Shown here: one piece after another, positions 24,996 to 33,518 of the stretch
Layout of the letters: each line of letters starts with the position of its first letter
Numbering within the stretch: the first letter of the stretch is position 1
DNA from: Flavobacteriia bacterium
GTDB lineage: Bacteria; Bacteroidota; Bacteroidia; Flavobacteriales_D; Crocinitomicaceae
DNA length: 64,000 bases
NCBI GenBank assembly: GCA_947450325.1
Contig: CANFUT010000025.1
Span: forward strand, 1-64,000
Reading direction: 5' to 3'
Translations under genes and position numbers: made by a program
The notes under the pieces: generated by a model
Seen by the model: the letters and a program-made list of their open reading frames with translations, nothing else
Databases searched by the model: none
What the model was told of the DNA's origin: nothing

Positions 24996-25844
24996 TTAAG
25001 GATTACAAAATGAGCAATACATTGGGTCTTCAAATTTTATTTTTCGAGGGAAATATTCTTTCTCTTCGTGCGAACAATGTTTACAACTGTACAAATAATA
25101 CAAAGTTGAATTGGTAGGCAAATTACAATATTTACAAGGTAAACCCTTTTCTGCCGCGACAATTGAAAATCCAGGCGTCATACATTTTGGGCATGCGCTT
25201 AGGATTTTTGACATCAATTTTTCTGCTGTTTTTTCAATGATTTTCATTCGTGTTGGATTATGCATCGCGCGCATGTCTGTTTCAACATAAATTTTATCGA
25301 ATTGTTTTTTAAATACTTTGTATTCTGAAAGTAGTTTTTCCCACGTATCAATCCCTTTCGATATTTTAATGCTGGAATTTTGTTCATTTCGGATGATTAA
25401 TCCATGGGATGGGAAATGCATTTCTCTAGCGAATATTTTTAAATCGCTCATTGAATCAATGTATTTCCCATTAAAATTTGTTTCAGTTGTTAATTCTCGA
25501 GCTATGATCTCAAGGTTGTTTTTTTTATCAATGAAAATTAATATTTCTTCATTGGCTTGGGCAAAAAAGATGGATGGATGTGGGCCAAACGAACCTTCAC
25601 TTGCAATGCCTAATTCACAATTATTTTTTTCCATCGCAATCAGACATTTTTTTCTAACAGTCGAAATTGGATCTAATTCTCTTTCAATTTCTCCAGAAAA
25701 TGTGCCTAAAAGGTCAGTATCAAAGGATTTATCCACAAAACATTTTACGCCTAATTTTTTTTTTAAAATGGGTGCAATTACATTTTCTTTGCCATGCTTC
25801 GTAGCGATGATTAAGTTTCTATTTTGAAATAAATTCATATTCAA
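24996..25844 (-). CDS. DUF6671-family zinc-ribbon protein
   Basis: A 282-residue cytoplasmic protein. The N-terminal two thirds has LIIATKHGKENVIAPIL, then a conserved-looking GIASEGSFGPHPSIFF segment at about 79-94. The C-terminus has four CxxC pairs (C218/C221, C237/C240, C254/C257, C277/C280), enough for two zinc ribbons. I recall the family as DUF6671, with no known function. The fold could be enzymatic, with the zinc ribbons for nucleic-acid or protein contact. It is the last gene of the icd-sua5-sbtA run, separated from the previous gene by 71 nt. Confidence 0.78.
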   Translation of the reverse strand: MNMNLFQNRNLIIATKHGKENVIAPILKKKLGVKCFVDKSFDTDLLGTFSGEIERELDPISTVRKKCLIAMEKNNCELGIASEGSFGPHPSIFFAQANEEILIFIDKKNNLEIIARELTTETNFNGKYIDSMSDLKIFAREMHFPSHGLIIRNEQNSSIKISKGIDTWEKLLSEYKVFKKQFDKIYVETDMRAMHNPTRMKIIEKTAEKLMSKILSACPKCMTPGFSIVAAEKGLPCKYCNLPTNSTLYYLYSCKHCSHEEKEYFPRKIKFEDPMYCSFCNP

Positions 25845-25915
25845 TCTTGGATTTCCAAATTCTAATCATTTAAAAAAATGTTATTTCCTTTGTTGATCGA
25901 CTGAGATTTTTTTTA

Positions 25916-26158
25916 CTAATCCAGTTTAATCTCGCAATTTAAGTTAAAATTTTCTTTCCTCTTATCGATTAGCTTTCTCGCATCAAAAAGTTCTTGTTGG
26001 AGTTTTTTGATTCTGTTTTCACGCATTTTGATTTCTTCTTCTCCACTAATTTCACTGATTTTATTTTCATGAAATTGGATTTTTACTTGAATCAGTTTTG
26101 ATAAAATTTCAATGGTTTCAGCAGCACTAAAATTTCCGTTTAAAAGTTGAATTTTCAT
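25916..26158 (-). CDS. Small coiled-coil protein
   Basis: An 80-residue cytoplasmic protein, MKIQLLNGNFSAAETIEILSKLIQ then a long charged helix (EEEIKMRENRIKKLQQELFD) predicted to form a coiled coil. Similar small proteins occur in other Flavobacteria to my recollection, with no assigned function. It lies 30 nt downstream of the SbtA-like transporter and upstream of DUF6671 on the same strand. By analogy with SbtA/SbtB it could be a regulatory partner of the transporter, but it shows no PII-type motif, so this is speculation. Confidence 0.75.
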   Translation of the reverse strand: MKIQLLNGNFSAAETIEILSKLIQVKIQFHENKISEISGEEEIKMRENRIKKLQQELFDARKLIDKRKENFNLNCEIKLD

Positions 26159-26188
26159 ATTTTAAGAATTTGATTTTTTTATTTACAA

Positions 26189-27151
26189 TCAAGAATTTTG
26201 AACAATTAAAAAGTACAAAGGCATTCCAATAGTGATATTGATTGGAAAACTAACAGCGAGCGCCATTGGCAAGTAAAGTCCAGGGTTTGCTTTGGGAACT
26301 GTAATTTTCATCGCTGCGGGAACAGCAATGTATGAAGCGCTGGCTGCAAGAATTGCGAATACGAAACGATTGGCAACATCATGAGTTACTATTGAACTTA
26401 ATATTGCGAAAATTGAACCATTGATTAATGGAATTAACAAAGCAAAAAGAAACGGAAACCATCCAAAAGAGAAAAAGGATTTCAATTTACGACCACTGGT
26501 AATTCCCATATCTAGTAAGAAGATAGCTAAAAATCCTTTGAATAAGTCATTTGTAAAAGGTTTAATTCCTTCAGCTTGTTTGGCGCTTGCTAGTAAGCCA
26601 ATAATCAAACTACCCAGTATTAATAAAACGCTACCGTTTGTAAATGAGTGTTTTAAAACTTCCCTCTTTTTTATTTGATTCGTCTCTTCTTTGTTATACA
26701 ATGAAATTAATATCAAACCAACAATGATTGCTGGAGACTCCATCAGTGCCATGATGGCAACCATGTGACCATGAAGTGCCATTTGTTGTGACTCTAAATA
26801 AGAAACAGCTGTAACAAAAGTAACGGCACTAACAGATCCATAAGCGGCAGCGATTGCTCCTGAATCAAAAACACTCAATTTTCTGCGTAGAATGAAAAAG
26901 GTGTATAGAGGAATTAGGATGGAAATACTGATTCCAAATAGCATGGACCAAGCAATTTCCAATGTAAATTTTTCATTTGATAATTCCTGACCTCCTTTGA
27001 AACCGATTGCAAAAAGCAAATAGAGCGAAATGAATTTGGAAGAATTTGCAGGAATTTCAAGATCACTTTTAAGCACGACAGCAATAATTCCCAGTACAAA
27101 AAACAATAGAGCTGGATTGGTAATATTTTCGATTAATAAGTTAAAATTCAT
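26189..27151 (-). CDS. sbtA: SbtA-like sodium-dependent bicarbonate transporter
   Basis: A 320-residue inner-membrane protein with about ten hydrophobic segments in two inverted halves. The first half has FFVLGIIAVVLKSDLEIP and LLFAIGFKGGQELS, and the second has FLLDMGITSGRKL and FVFAILAASASYIAVPAAM, all typical of the SbtA (DUF897) family that imports bicarbonate with sodium. It starts 23 nt after the dihydroorotase-like gene, within a cluster of bicarbonate-linked enzymes and near a divergent LysR gene. The substrate assignment rests on family resemblance. Confidence 0.88.
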   Translation of the reverse strand: MNFNLLIENITNPALLFFVLGIIAVVLKSDLEIPANSSKFISLYLLFAIGFKGGQELSNEKFTLEIAWSMLFGISISILIPLYTFFILRRKLSVFDSGAIAAAYGSVSAVTFVTAVSYLESQQMALHGHMVAIMALMESPAIIVGLILISLYNKEETNQIKKREVLKHSFTNGSVLLILGSLIIGLLASAKQAEGIKPFTNDLFKGFLAIFLLDMGITSGRKLKSFFSFGWFPFLFALLIPLINGSIFAILSSIVTHDVANRFVFAILAASASYIAVPAAMKITVPKANPGLYLPMALAVSFPINITIGMPLYFLIVQNS

Positions 27152-27174
27152 GATTTTTTTTGTTAGTTATTTGA

Positions 27175-28530
27175 TTATCTAAATTTTGAGAATTTGAGTC
27201 TCATTCCCATTGCGATTTCATTAAAATTTCCATTGTCGTAAACCAAATTACCGTTTACAAAAGTTTGAGTAATTTGGCTTTTGAATTTGTAACCCTCAAA
27301 AGGGGACCATTTACATTTATAAAGTATATTGCTCGATGTTACTTGCCAAGGTTGATTGAGGTTTACTAAAACCAAATCGGCGAGGTAACCTTCACGAATG
27401 TATCCTCGGTTACTTATTTTGTAAATTTCAGAGACATTATGACTCGTTTTTTCCACTATTTTTTCCAAGCTAATTTTTCCTTGGTGAAAAAGTTCTAGCA
27501 ATGTTGGTAGTGCATGTTGTACGAGTGGACCACCAGATAAGCTTTCCAAATAATCACCAGTTTTTTCTGTCAAAGTATGAGGTGCATGATCAGTGGAAAT
27601 AATGTCTAGTTTATTATTAATCAGTGCTTTTATTAATCCTTCTTTGTCTTTCTCAGATTTAACTGCAGGATTCCATTTGATTTTACTCCCCAAATTTTCA
27701 TAGTCTTCATCTGTAAACCATAAATGATGTACACAAGCCTCAGCGGTAATCCTTTTTTGTTTAATTGGTGTAATGTTGTCGAACATCTCTGCTTCAGATC
27801 GAGTTGAAATATGCAAGAAATGCATTCGTGTATTGTGTTTTTTAGCAATTTCCAAAACTCTTTTTGTAGCAATAGTGCAAGCTTCCTCACTCCGGATTAA
27901 AGGATGATATTGTGTCGGAATTTTATTTCCAAAGATTTTGTAGTATTTATTAAAATTCCTCTTGATAATATCATCATCCTCACAGTGGAGCGCAATTAAT
28001 GTCTCTGACCTTGAAAATAGTTGTTCCAAAAAATCTGGATAATTTGCTAGAATGCCATCATTGCTATTGAAATAAAGTCCATCGTCGCTGATTCCACAAA
28101 CATTTTCTGTATCTGTTTTTAATGCTTCTTCCAAATTATCTTTGTTTATTCCCATGAAAAAAGAGTAGTTTGCCAAAGAACTATTTTTCGCAATCATAAA
28201 CTTTTCCTCCAATAATTCTTGCGTCAGAGTGTTTGGAAAAGTATTGGGCATTTCCATGAATGAGGTAATTCCACCGGCAACTGCTGCTCTAGACTCAGTA
28301 AAAATTGTTCCTTTATTGACAAATCCTGGTTCGCGGAAATGCACTTGATCATCAATCATTCCAGGTATTAAGTGCAAACCTTCTGCATTTATTTTTTTGC
28401 ACAACAACTGTTTTGGGAGTGAGATTTGCTTCTCGATTTTTTCAATTTGATCACCACTCAATAATACATCGGAAATATAAATTTTTCCTTCATTTACAAT
28501 TGTTGCATTCCTTATTATAGTCTTCATCAT
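27175..28530 (-). CDS. Dihydroorotase-family amidohydrolase with altered metal site
   Basis: A 451-residue amidohydrolase closest to dihydroorotase, which closes carbamoyl-aspartate to dihydroorotate in pyrimidine synthesis. It retains HFREPG at 64-69, H182 (ALHCEDDD), H240 (HFLHIST) and D314 (STDHAPHT). The first metal His of the usual DxHxH is Gln (DDQVH, residues 60-64); I recall this in other Bacteroidota members too. The segment where related enzymes carry the carboxylated Lys (CGxKxF type) reads CGISDDGLYF (145-154), with no Lys. It may be a true but variant DHOase or a divergent paralogue. It follows sua5 with no spacer. Confidence 0.82.
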   Translation of the reverse strand: MMKTIIRNATIVNEGKIYISDVLLSGDQIEKIEKQISLPKQLLCKKINAEGLHLIPGMIDDQVHFREPGFVNKGTIFTESRAAVAGGITSFMEMPNTFPNTLTQELLEEKFMIAKNSSLANYSFFMGINKDNLEEALKTDTENVCGISDDGLYFNSNDGILANYPDFLEQLFSRSETLIALHCEDDDIIKRNFNKYYKIFGNKIPTQYHPLIRSEEACTIATKRVLEIAKKHNTRMHFLHISTRSEAEMFDNITPIKQKRITAEACVHHLWFTDEDYENLGSKIKWNPAVKSEKDKEGLIKALINNKLDIISTDHAPHTLTEKTGDYLESLSGGPLVQHALPTLLELFHQGKISLEKIVEKTSHNVSEIYKISNRGYIREGYLADLVLVNLNQPWQVTSSNILYKCKWSPFEGYKFKSQITQTFVNGNLVYDNGNFNEIAMGMRLKFSKFR

Positions 28531-29481
28531 TTATTTGTAAATTGCTCTAATTAATCTGTCATTCAATGTTTTTCCGAGTCCTTCGTTAGGCAATTTCTCC
28601 GCGATGATCAAATCCAAATCACTTGAATCTAGTGAATGTAGCGCATGGTAAAAATTACTGGCCGCTTCTTTTAAATTTCCAGTTTTACTAAGCGTTTCGA
28701 TTTTAATTACCTGATTTTTTTGATTTTCAGATTTAAATGAAAGTACGCCGATTTTCTTATTTTTAAATTTTGCTATTTCTGACTGCATGTCTGTAGTCAG
28801 GATCATTTTGGTTCTTGGTGAATAGTGTTGAGACAACATTCCTGGTGCCTCAGGAGCATGGTTTTGAGCTGCAGCAATTTTTATTTTGCCAGTAATTGAT
28901 TCAATTTCTTCTATTGTAATCGCACCTAATCTGTATAAAATTGGAATATCTTCTTCAAATCCAATGATTGTAGATTCTAAACCAATTTTACATTCATCAC
29001 CGTCTAAAATTAAAATTTCATTACCGAAAGCCCCAAAAACATGTTTTGCACTAGTTGGACTAAGTGTTTTGAAAATATTTGCACTTGGAGCAGCTATGGG
29101 AAATTCAATTTCATTTAGCAGTTCGAGTGTTAGTTTGTGATTTGGAACTCTTACTGCTACTGTTCTTTTGCCGGCAGTTATCAAATCTGAAATATGATCT
29201 TGTTTATTTAACACCATGGTCAAAGGTCCAGGCCAAAAAGAAGCAGCTAGTTTCCATGCGATTTCAGGAATATTATGAGCAATTTTCTCTAGATATTCTG
29301 CTGATTTTATGTGCACGATGAGAGGATTAAATAAAGGTCTTTTTTTTGCATTAAATATCTTTTTTATTGCAATTTCACTATAGATATTTCCCGCTAAACC
29401 ATAAACAGTTTCCGTAGGAATTGCAACAATTTCGTCATTTATCAATGCATTTTTTACCTTTGCTATGTCTATCGTAATCAT
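28531..29481 (-). CDS. L-threonylcarbamoyladenylate synthase (Sua5/YwlC type)
   Basis: The enzyme condenses threonine, bicarbonate and ATP to TC-AMP, the donor for t6A tRNA modification. The 316-residue protein has an N-terminal YrdC domain at about 1-200 (IPTETVYGLAGNI, KKRPLFNPLIVHI, VAVRVPNH, APSANIF) and a C-terminal Sua5 domain at about 215-316, so it is the long Sua5 form rather than TsaC. It uses bicarbonate as substrate and sits two genes from a bicarbonate transporter. Its stop abuts the start of the dihydroorotase-like gene. Confidence 0.93.
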   Translation of the reverse strand: MITIDIAKVKNALINDEIVAIPTETVYGLAGNIYSEIAIKKIFNAKKRPLFNPLIVHIKSAEYLEKIAHNIPEIAWKLAASFWPGPLTMVLNKQDHISDLITAGKRTVAVRVPNHKLTLELLNEIEFPIAAPSANIFKTLSPTSAKHVFGAFGNEILILDGDECKIGLESTIIGFEEDIPILYRLGAITIEEIESITGKIKIAAAQNHAPEAPGMLSQHYSPRTKMILTTDMQSEIAKFKNKKIGVLSFKSENQKNQVIKIETLSKTGNLKEAASNFYHALHSLDSSDLDLIIAEKLPNEGLGKTLNDRLIRAIYK

Positions 29482-29547
29482 TTTATATCTATTTTTTAGA
29501 TGACTTCTTTTTGGCCCTTTGATCGAGATTAAAATTTTGAAACTTTC

Positions 29548-29643
29548 TTACATCGACATTAATTGCAATAGATAATTCCATTCTTTTTTCTCAGATTGAA
29601 CTTTCTCTGATTTTTCAAAGATTTTTTTAATTAATTTTTTCAT
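29548..29643 (-). CDS. Possible 31-residue peptide between icd and sua5
   Basis: In the 197-nt gap between icd and sua5 a short ORF starts 35 nt after the icd stop: MKKLIKKIFEKSEKVQSEKK followed by EWNYLLQLMSM. It is a basic amphipathic helix. Its start context and position inside the operon allow translation, but length and base composition make a chance ORF possible. Confidence 0.3.
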   Translation of the reverse strand: MKKLIKKIFEKSEKVQSEKKEWNYLLQLMSM

Positions 29644-29678
29644 GTTTTTTAGTTTTTATGATTATTTATACTTTGTGA

Positions 29679-31115
29679 TTATTGCCCTTGACCTAAAGAA
29701 AATGCTGGTTTACCATCAAATGCATATAAGTTTTCTGTTTTAATAACATCAATTTTATGATTATTTGCGTTTTGGAGTAGATCGATTATATCTTGATTAG
29801 AAATATTAATTCCACTGCTTGATTTGAATCTACAACGCCAGTGGTCAGTGCAAAAAGTTTCTTCAAATCCAGCAGGCCACACTTTGATTCCGCGGTTTGT
29901 AATCATTGTTAAATCTAATTTCTTGCTATTTGCTTGATTGATAATTCCTGCCAATTCATCCGGATTACTTCCTGACCAATGCACAAATAAATCAACCCCT
30001 AAAAGTGTTTTCTCGGCTGCAGCTTTTCTTACATACTTAGGCAGATTTAATGCGGCGCCGTTCGAATAATTAACAGCGTTCAGTTTTGCTGGTTTATTAC
30101 CCAAATTGGCTATTACTGCATGCGCAAATTCTTTGGTTCCTACTTTTTGAGTACTTATGTCATCTTTGAAAATATCATACGTATGGATTCCATCTTCAAT
30201 TGTTTTGAGCCACGCATTTTGAATTTTTTCTGCAACTACGTTTTGTCCAATGTGGTTCAACATTAATATTGCACCTTGAATTAAACCTGATGGGTTTGCC
30301 AAGTTTTGTCCTGCTCTTCTTGGTGCTGAACCATGAATTGCTTCAAACATCGCGCAACTTTCACCGATATTGGCTGAACCTGCTAAACCAACGGAACCTG
30401 CAATTTGAGCTGCGATATCAGAAAGTACGTCGCCATATAAGTTTAACGTAACAATTACATCAAAAACTTCTGGTGTATCTGCCATTTTTGCTGCACCTAT
30501 ATCAATAATCCAATGTTCATTTTCGATTTCAGGATATTCTTTGGCAATTTCATCAAAAACTTGATGGAACAGCCCATCGGATTGTTTCATGATATTGTCC
30601 TTGGTGAAACAAGTCACCTTTTTTCTTCCATATTGTTTAGCGTATTCGAATGCGTAGCGAATAATTTTCTCACATCCTGGACGACTGATAATTTTCAAAC
30701 ATTGAACAACTTCGTCTGTTTGTTGATGTTCGATTCCTGCATATAAATCTTCTTCGTTTTCTCTGATAATTACAATATCCATTTTAGGATGTTTGGTAGA
30801 AACAAACGGGTCATAACTCACGCAGGGTCGGACGTTTGAATATAATCCCAAAAATTTTCTGGTTGTTACATTCAAACTTTTGTAGCCTCCTCCTTGAGGT
30901 GTAGTAATTGGTGCTTTTAAGAAAACTTTGTTATTTCTAATTGTGTCCCAAGATTTATCTGCTATTCCTGAAGTATTTCCAGATAAATACACTTTTTCAC
31001 CTACTTCAATTTCATCAATTTCGATTTCTGCTCCTGCAGCTTTTAAAATTTCTAAAGTCACATCCATAATTTCTGGACCAATTCCATCTCCTTTTGCTAC
31101 TGTAATTCTTGTCAT
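29679..31115 (-). CDS. icd: NADP-dependent isocitrate dehydrogenase
   Basis: The enzyme converts isocitrate to 2-oxoglutarate plus CO2. The 478-residue protein has the isopropylmalate/isocitrate dehydrogenase core (VAKGDGIGPEIMD, NLYGDVLSDIAAQIAG, GSANIGESCAMFEAIHG). A C-terminal extension from about 340 (VDLFVHWSGSNPDEL, KVWPAGFEETFCTDHWRCRF) resembles that of Thermus thermophilus IDH. It is the first gene of the leftward cluster and is divergent from a LysR-type regulator 93 nt away, which may control it. Confidence 0.9.
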   Translation of the reverse strand: MTRITVAKGDGIGPEIMDVTLEILKAAGAEIEIDEIEVGEKVYLSGNTSGIADKSWDTIRNNKVFLKAPITTPQGGGYKSLNVTTRKFLGLYSNVRPCVSYDPFVSTKHPKMDIVIIRENEEDLYAGIEHQQTDEVVQCLKIISRPGCEKIIRYAFEYAKQYGRKKVTCFTKDNIMKQSDGLFHQVFDEIAKEYPEIENEHWIIDIGAAKMADTPEVFDVIVTLNLYGDVLSDIAAQIAGSVGLAGSANIGESCAMFEAIHGSAPRRAGQNLANPSGLIQGAILMLNHIGQNVVAEKIQNAWLKTIEDGIHTYDIFKDDISTQKVGTKEFAHAVIANLGNKPAKLNAVNYSNGAALNLPKYVRKAAAEKTLLGVDLFVHWSGSNPDELAGIINQANSKKLDLTMITNRGIKVWPAGFEETFCTDHWRCRFKSSSGINISNQDIIDLLQNANNHKIDVIKTENLYAFDGKPAFSLGQGQ

Positions 31116-31176
31116 AATTTATGCTTTTGAATTTATTTATCACAAAATTAATGATGCTATTTCATATATTTTTATT

Positions 31177-31184
31177 TATATTTG
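31177..31184 (+). promoter_or_regulatory. Candidate -7 element for the LysR gene
   Basis: TATATTTG is a perfect TAnnTTTG match 24 nt before the LysR ATG, inside the 93-nt divergent region shared with icd. The flanking TTTTAT...ATAAAA symmetry could be part of a LysR operator. No -33 TTTG is seen at proper spacing. Confidence 0.45.
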
Positions 31185-31208
31185 TTATAAAATACATTAA
31201 AAGATTTT

Positions 31209-32132
31209 ATGAATTATACTTTGCATCAACTTCATGTTTTCCTGAAAGTCTCACAAACAAAGAGTATAACTAAAGCTGCGGAAGAATTGCATTTAACTCA
31301 ACCTGCAGTTTCAATCCAAATCAAAAATTTTCAGGATCAATTTCCAATAGCATTGACGGAGGTAATTGGTCGCAAAATTTACATTACCGATTTTGGAAAA
31401 GAAATTGCACTGGCTGCAGAAAATATTTTAAATGAAGTAAATGCAATCAATTACAAGGCACTGATTCACCAAGGTGAACTTTCAGGGAAATTGCGAATTT
31501 CGTCTGTTTCAACTGGAAAGTATATCATGCCTTATTTTTTGACAGATTTTTTGCAAATCAATGGTGGAGTGGAATTGAATTTAGATGTGACAAATAAGTC
31601 TAAAGTGATGGAAAGTTTGATTAATAATGAAGTTGACTTTGCCTTGGTTTCAGTAATTCCAGAAAATTTGATCATTGAAAAGATTGAACTTTTGTCAAAT
31701 AAGCTTTTTTTGGTCGCTGATTCTAAATGGAAGTTTTCGAAAAAGCAATATGATCATTCCATTTTTGAGGATACGCCATTAATTTACCGCGAGCCAGGTT
31801 CAGGAACTAGAATGACCATGGAAAATTACCTTAAACAAAATGCTATTTCAGCGAATAAAAAAATGGAATTAACTTCCAATGAAGCTGTAAAACAAGCTAT
31901 TCTTGCTGGTTTAGGAATGTCAATTATGCCGTTGATTGGTATCAAAAATGAACTAAAAAATGGCGATTTGCAAATAGTTCCAGTGAAAGGATTTCCCATT
32001 ACAAGTAATTGGAATTTAATTTGGTTGAAGAATAAGAACTTTTCTCCAGCGGCAAAAGCATTTGTCAAATTTATTCAGGAAGCAAAATATCAAATTGTAA
32101 GAGAGAAATTTGATTGGTATGAAAAGTACTAG
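31209..32132 (+). CDS. LysR-family transcriptional regulator
   Basis: A 307-residue regulator with an N-terminal winged helix (HQLHVFLKVSQTKSITKAAEEL, then LTQPAVSIQIKNFQ) and a periplasmic-binding-like effector domain at about 90-300 (GELSGKLRISSVSTGKYIMP, EPGSGTRMTMENYL). That form is close to the CbbR/CmpR branch. It is divergent from the icd-led operon containing an SbtA-like transporter, so it is the natural candidate regulator. In cyanobacteria CmpR-type regulators control bicarbonate uptake; transferring that role here is inference. It is convergent with the TolC gene. Confidence 0.92.
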   Translation: MNYTLHQLHVFLKVSQTKSITKAAEELHLTQPAVSIQIKNFQDQFPIALTEVIGRKIYITDFGKEIALAAENILNEVNAINYKALIHQGELSGKLRISSVSTGKYIMPYFLTDFLQINGGVELNLDVTNKSKVMESLINNEVDFALVSVIPENLIIEKIELLSNKLFLVADSKWKFSKKQYDHSIFEDTPLIYREPGSGTRMTMENYLKQNAISANKKMELTSNEAVKQAILAGLGMSIMPLIGIKNELKNGDLQIVPVKGFPITSNWNLIWLKNKNFSPAAKAFVKFIQEAKYQIVREKFDWYEKY

Positions 32133-32144
32133 GAGGATTAAAAA

Positions 32145-33518
32145 TTATTCTCCCAAAATCCCCAATGTAAATTTCTCTGCAAGCGCTGATTTTTTCGTTT
32201 TTGCTGCGTATTCTAAATATTTTGACTGAGCTGTTAAATAACTTATTTCCCTTGCATTAATCAAAAACAGTGAACTTTCTCCTAGATCAAATAAACTGCG
32301 TTCAGCGACTGACAAAAGCTTGTAATTTTCCGCAACAGTCAAGCTTGTTTGTGCTTGGTTGACATGTGTTGTCCATTCGTTGCGATTTTGAATTTGTTTG
32401 GTTCTCAAATCCCTCTGTTTTTGTTGTATTTCGATCTGTGTATTTTCAATTTTGAAATTCGAAATTTGTAATGCTGAACGTTCTTTTCTCAACAAAATTG
32501 GCATATACAGCGTTGCTCCCCATTTGTAATTGGAAAATGAAAGTTGCGTGGAGACTAAATTTGCAACTGGTTTTAGTAAATTGTAATTGACTGTCAACTG
32601 CGGTTTTAACATTTCAACTTTAAGTTTTCTTTCTATTACTAAATCTTTCATCTTTAAATCATACCAAGTCAACATTGGATGCTGGTTTTCTGAATTATTC
32701 AATAATGAAATTGGAGATTCAATTTCTAGTTTTTCAGACTTTACATTATTTTCCAAAATTAATGGAAGCATTCCTTTTTCCCACAAATAATTTTCAACGG
32801 AAAGCTTGGCGTTTTTAGCATTTAATTGTCTTTGTTCAACTTCCAAAATTCGGTTGAAATATTGCGCAGACGCCTCAATTGTGTCAACTGCAGCCCTTTC
32901 TCCAAGTTCGAAATTAGTTCTCATTTGTTGCAGTCTAATCTCAGCTAAATTTAATCCTTCTTTGGCCAATATTAATTGCGCTTCTTGCTCTTGCCAATAG
33001 ATAAAAATCTGTCCAGCTTCATAGAGTAAGTTGTTTAAAGTAAGAGATTTTTCAACTTTCGTTTGATTGTAAATTACATGGGCTCTTTTGAGTTGAGTTC
33101 TTCTATCATCAGTAAAAAGTCCACGGCCAATAGGAACTTCAAAACCGGCATAAGTCAATCCTCCTGAGGGAGTTCTGTGTTCGGGATTCAAATAATCTCC
33201 TTTATTGAAATCACCAGCAACTTTCAAATCGACTCCTATTCGAGTTGGAATTTTTATTCCAGTGCTAATTGTACTGTAATAGGTTTTTCCATCAAAATAT
33301 TTTTGGTCAATTCCGCCAAAAAGCACTGGATCGAAAGCGCCTTTAGACATTCTAATCGTTTGCTCAGCCAATTCAATATTATTGGATGCTACCAATGCAA
33401 TCGGATGATTTTCTTTTACATGTTGTAAGAAGTCCTTCTGCGTCAAAATACTGATTGTATCTTGTGCGTAGTTTAGACCCGTGCTCATACACAAAATTGA
33501 AAATAGTAGATTTTTCAT
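32145..33518 (-). CDS. TolC-family outer-membrane efflux/secretion channel
   Basis: A 457-residue precursor, starting MKNLLFSILCMSTGLNYAQ (signal peptide). The mature protein is dominated by two long alpha-helical hairpin regions with Gln/Asn/Leu periodicity (AEIRLQQMRTNFELGERA, VAENYKLLSVAERSLFDLGESSLFLINARE), typical of TolC trimers. An upstream ATG at 33581 overlaps the HlyD gene and is not used. The start shares ATGA with the HlyD stop. It would complete a tripartite exporter with the adaptor and ABC-like proteins upstream. Confidence 0.9.
   Translation of the reverse strand: MKNLLFSILCMSTGLNYAQDTISILTQKDFLQHVKENHPIALVASNNIELAEQTIRMSKGAFDPVLFGGIDQKYFDGKTYYSTISTGIKIPTRIGVDLKVAGDFNKGDYLNPEHRTPSGGLTYAGFEVPIGRGLFTDDRRTQLKRAHVIYNQTKVEKSLTLNNLLYEAGQIFIYWQEQEAQLILAKEGLNLAEIRLQQMRTNFELGERAAVDTIEASAQYFNRILEVEQRQLNAKNAKLSVENYLWEKGMLPLILENNVKSEKLEIESPISLLNNSENQHPMLTWYDLKMKDLVIERKLKVEMLKPQLTVNYNLLKPVANLVSTQLSFSNYKWGATLYMPILLRKERSALQISNFKIENTQIEIQQKQRDLRTKQIQNRNEWTTHVNQAQTSLTVAENYKLLSVAERSLFDLGESSLFLINAREISYLTAQSKYLEYAAKTKKSALAEKFTLGILGE

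Noticed and set aside
25318-25827. 169-codon open frame antisense to the DUF6671 gene
   Set aside because: The opposite strand has four CxxC pairs and family features. The antisense product is hydrophobic noise.
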